The notes under the pieces are model-generated. The model saw only the letters and a list, made by a program, of their open reading frames with translations, was not told the origin of the DNA and did not search any database. 27,169 nt of DNA from positions 1-27,169 of the forward strand of contig USDD01000030.1 of assembly GCA_900553265.1 (NCBI GenBank). Reading direction: 5' to 3'. Position numbers and translations under genes: made by a program. This stretch comes from an uncultured Eubacteriales bacterium (GTDB lineage: Bacteria > Bacillota > Clostridia > Christensenellales > Aristaeellaceae). Shown one piece after another: positions 27,138 through 27,169 of this stretch; the stretch's first letter is position 1, and the number at the start of each line of letters is the position of its first letter.

Positions 27138-27169
27138 CTGTCTCTTATACACATCTGACGCTGCCGACG
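27138..27169 (-). other. Illumina Nextera transposon adapter (library contamination)
   Basis: The last 32 bases equal the reverse complement of the Nextera Read 1 transposase adapter: the 19-base mosaic end (CTGTCTCTTATACACATCT) followed by GACGCTGCCGACG. This is not genomic DNA and should be trimmed. Confidence 0.97.

Overview
The window is a GC-rich stretch of chromosome from a Bacillota (Clostridia-like) bacterium. The basis is the set of core genes (hslU, the rpsO-pnp-M16 peptidase series, gyrB-gyrA, recF), strong GGAGG-type ribosome binding sites, consensus sigma-A promoters, many rho-independent terminators, and a CUT1 sugar ABC importer of the LplB/YtcP type. The signal peptide of the binding protein (an Ala-Met-Ala cleavage site and no lipobox) resembles gut Clostridia of the Christensenellales kind; that placement is an inference. 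The left end cuts hslU inside its Walker A motif. The last 32 bases are an Illumina Nextera transposon adapter, so the right end is a contig end carrying library sequence.

Left part (1-9.5 kb): the 3' part of hslU; an iron-sulfur protein whose Cys-Pro-Gly-Ser segment is repeated five times; then a minus-strand operon of two CUT1 permeases, a secreted solute-binding protein, a DHDPS/NAL-family aldolase and a CehA/McBA-type PHP metallohydrolase. A close paralogue of the PHP gene lies just upstream as its own unit, with its own promoter, operator-like dyad and perfect-palindrome terminator. The operon looks like an import and breakdown pathway for an unidentified carbohydrate or sugar acid. It has no ATPase gene, so a shared MsmX-type ATPase elsewhere is likely.

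Middle (9.5-14.9 kb): rpsO, pnp, an M16 peptidase and a ComB-family phosphatase on the plus strand, facing a two-gene minus-strand unit (a small unknown protein and a MazG-like NTP pyrophosphohydrolase) across a bidirectional terminator.

Glycosidase region (14.98-19.4 kb): a large GH106-like cytoplasmic glycoside hydrolase followed by a GH32 enzyme, both minus strand, separated by a hairpin whose T-run touches the GH32 ribosome binding site. A second terminator-like hairpin lies in the upstream leader.

AT-rich island and topoisomerase region (19.4-27.2 kb): about 0.75 kb of AT-rich DNA directly downstream of tRNA-Val(GAC) holds a small exported-looking unknown protein and a start-less reading frame, suggesting a remnant of DNA acquired at the tRNA. 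Next come gyrB, gyrA (TTG start) and a GNAT acetyltransferase, convergent with recF (TTG start), which is followed on the minus strand by nothing but a shared terminator and preceded by a partial tyrosine-rich unknown gene. The usual recF-gyrB-gyrA origin order is therefore rearranged here.
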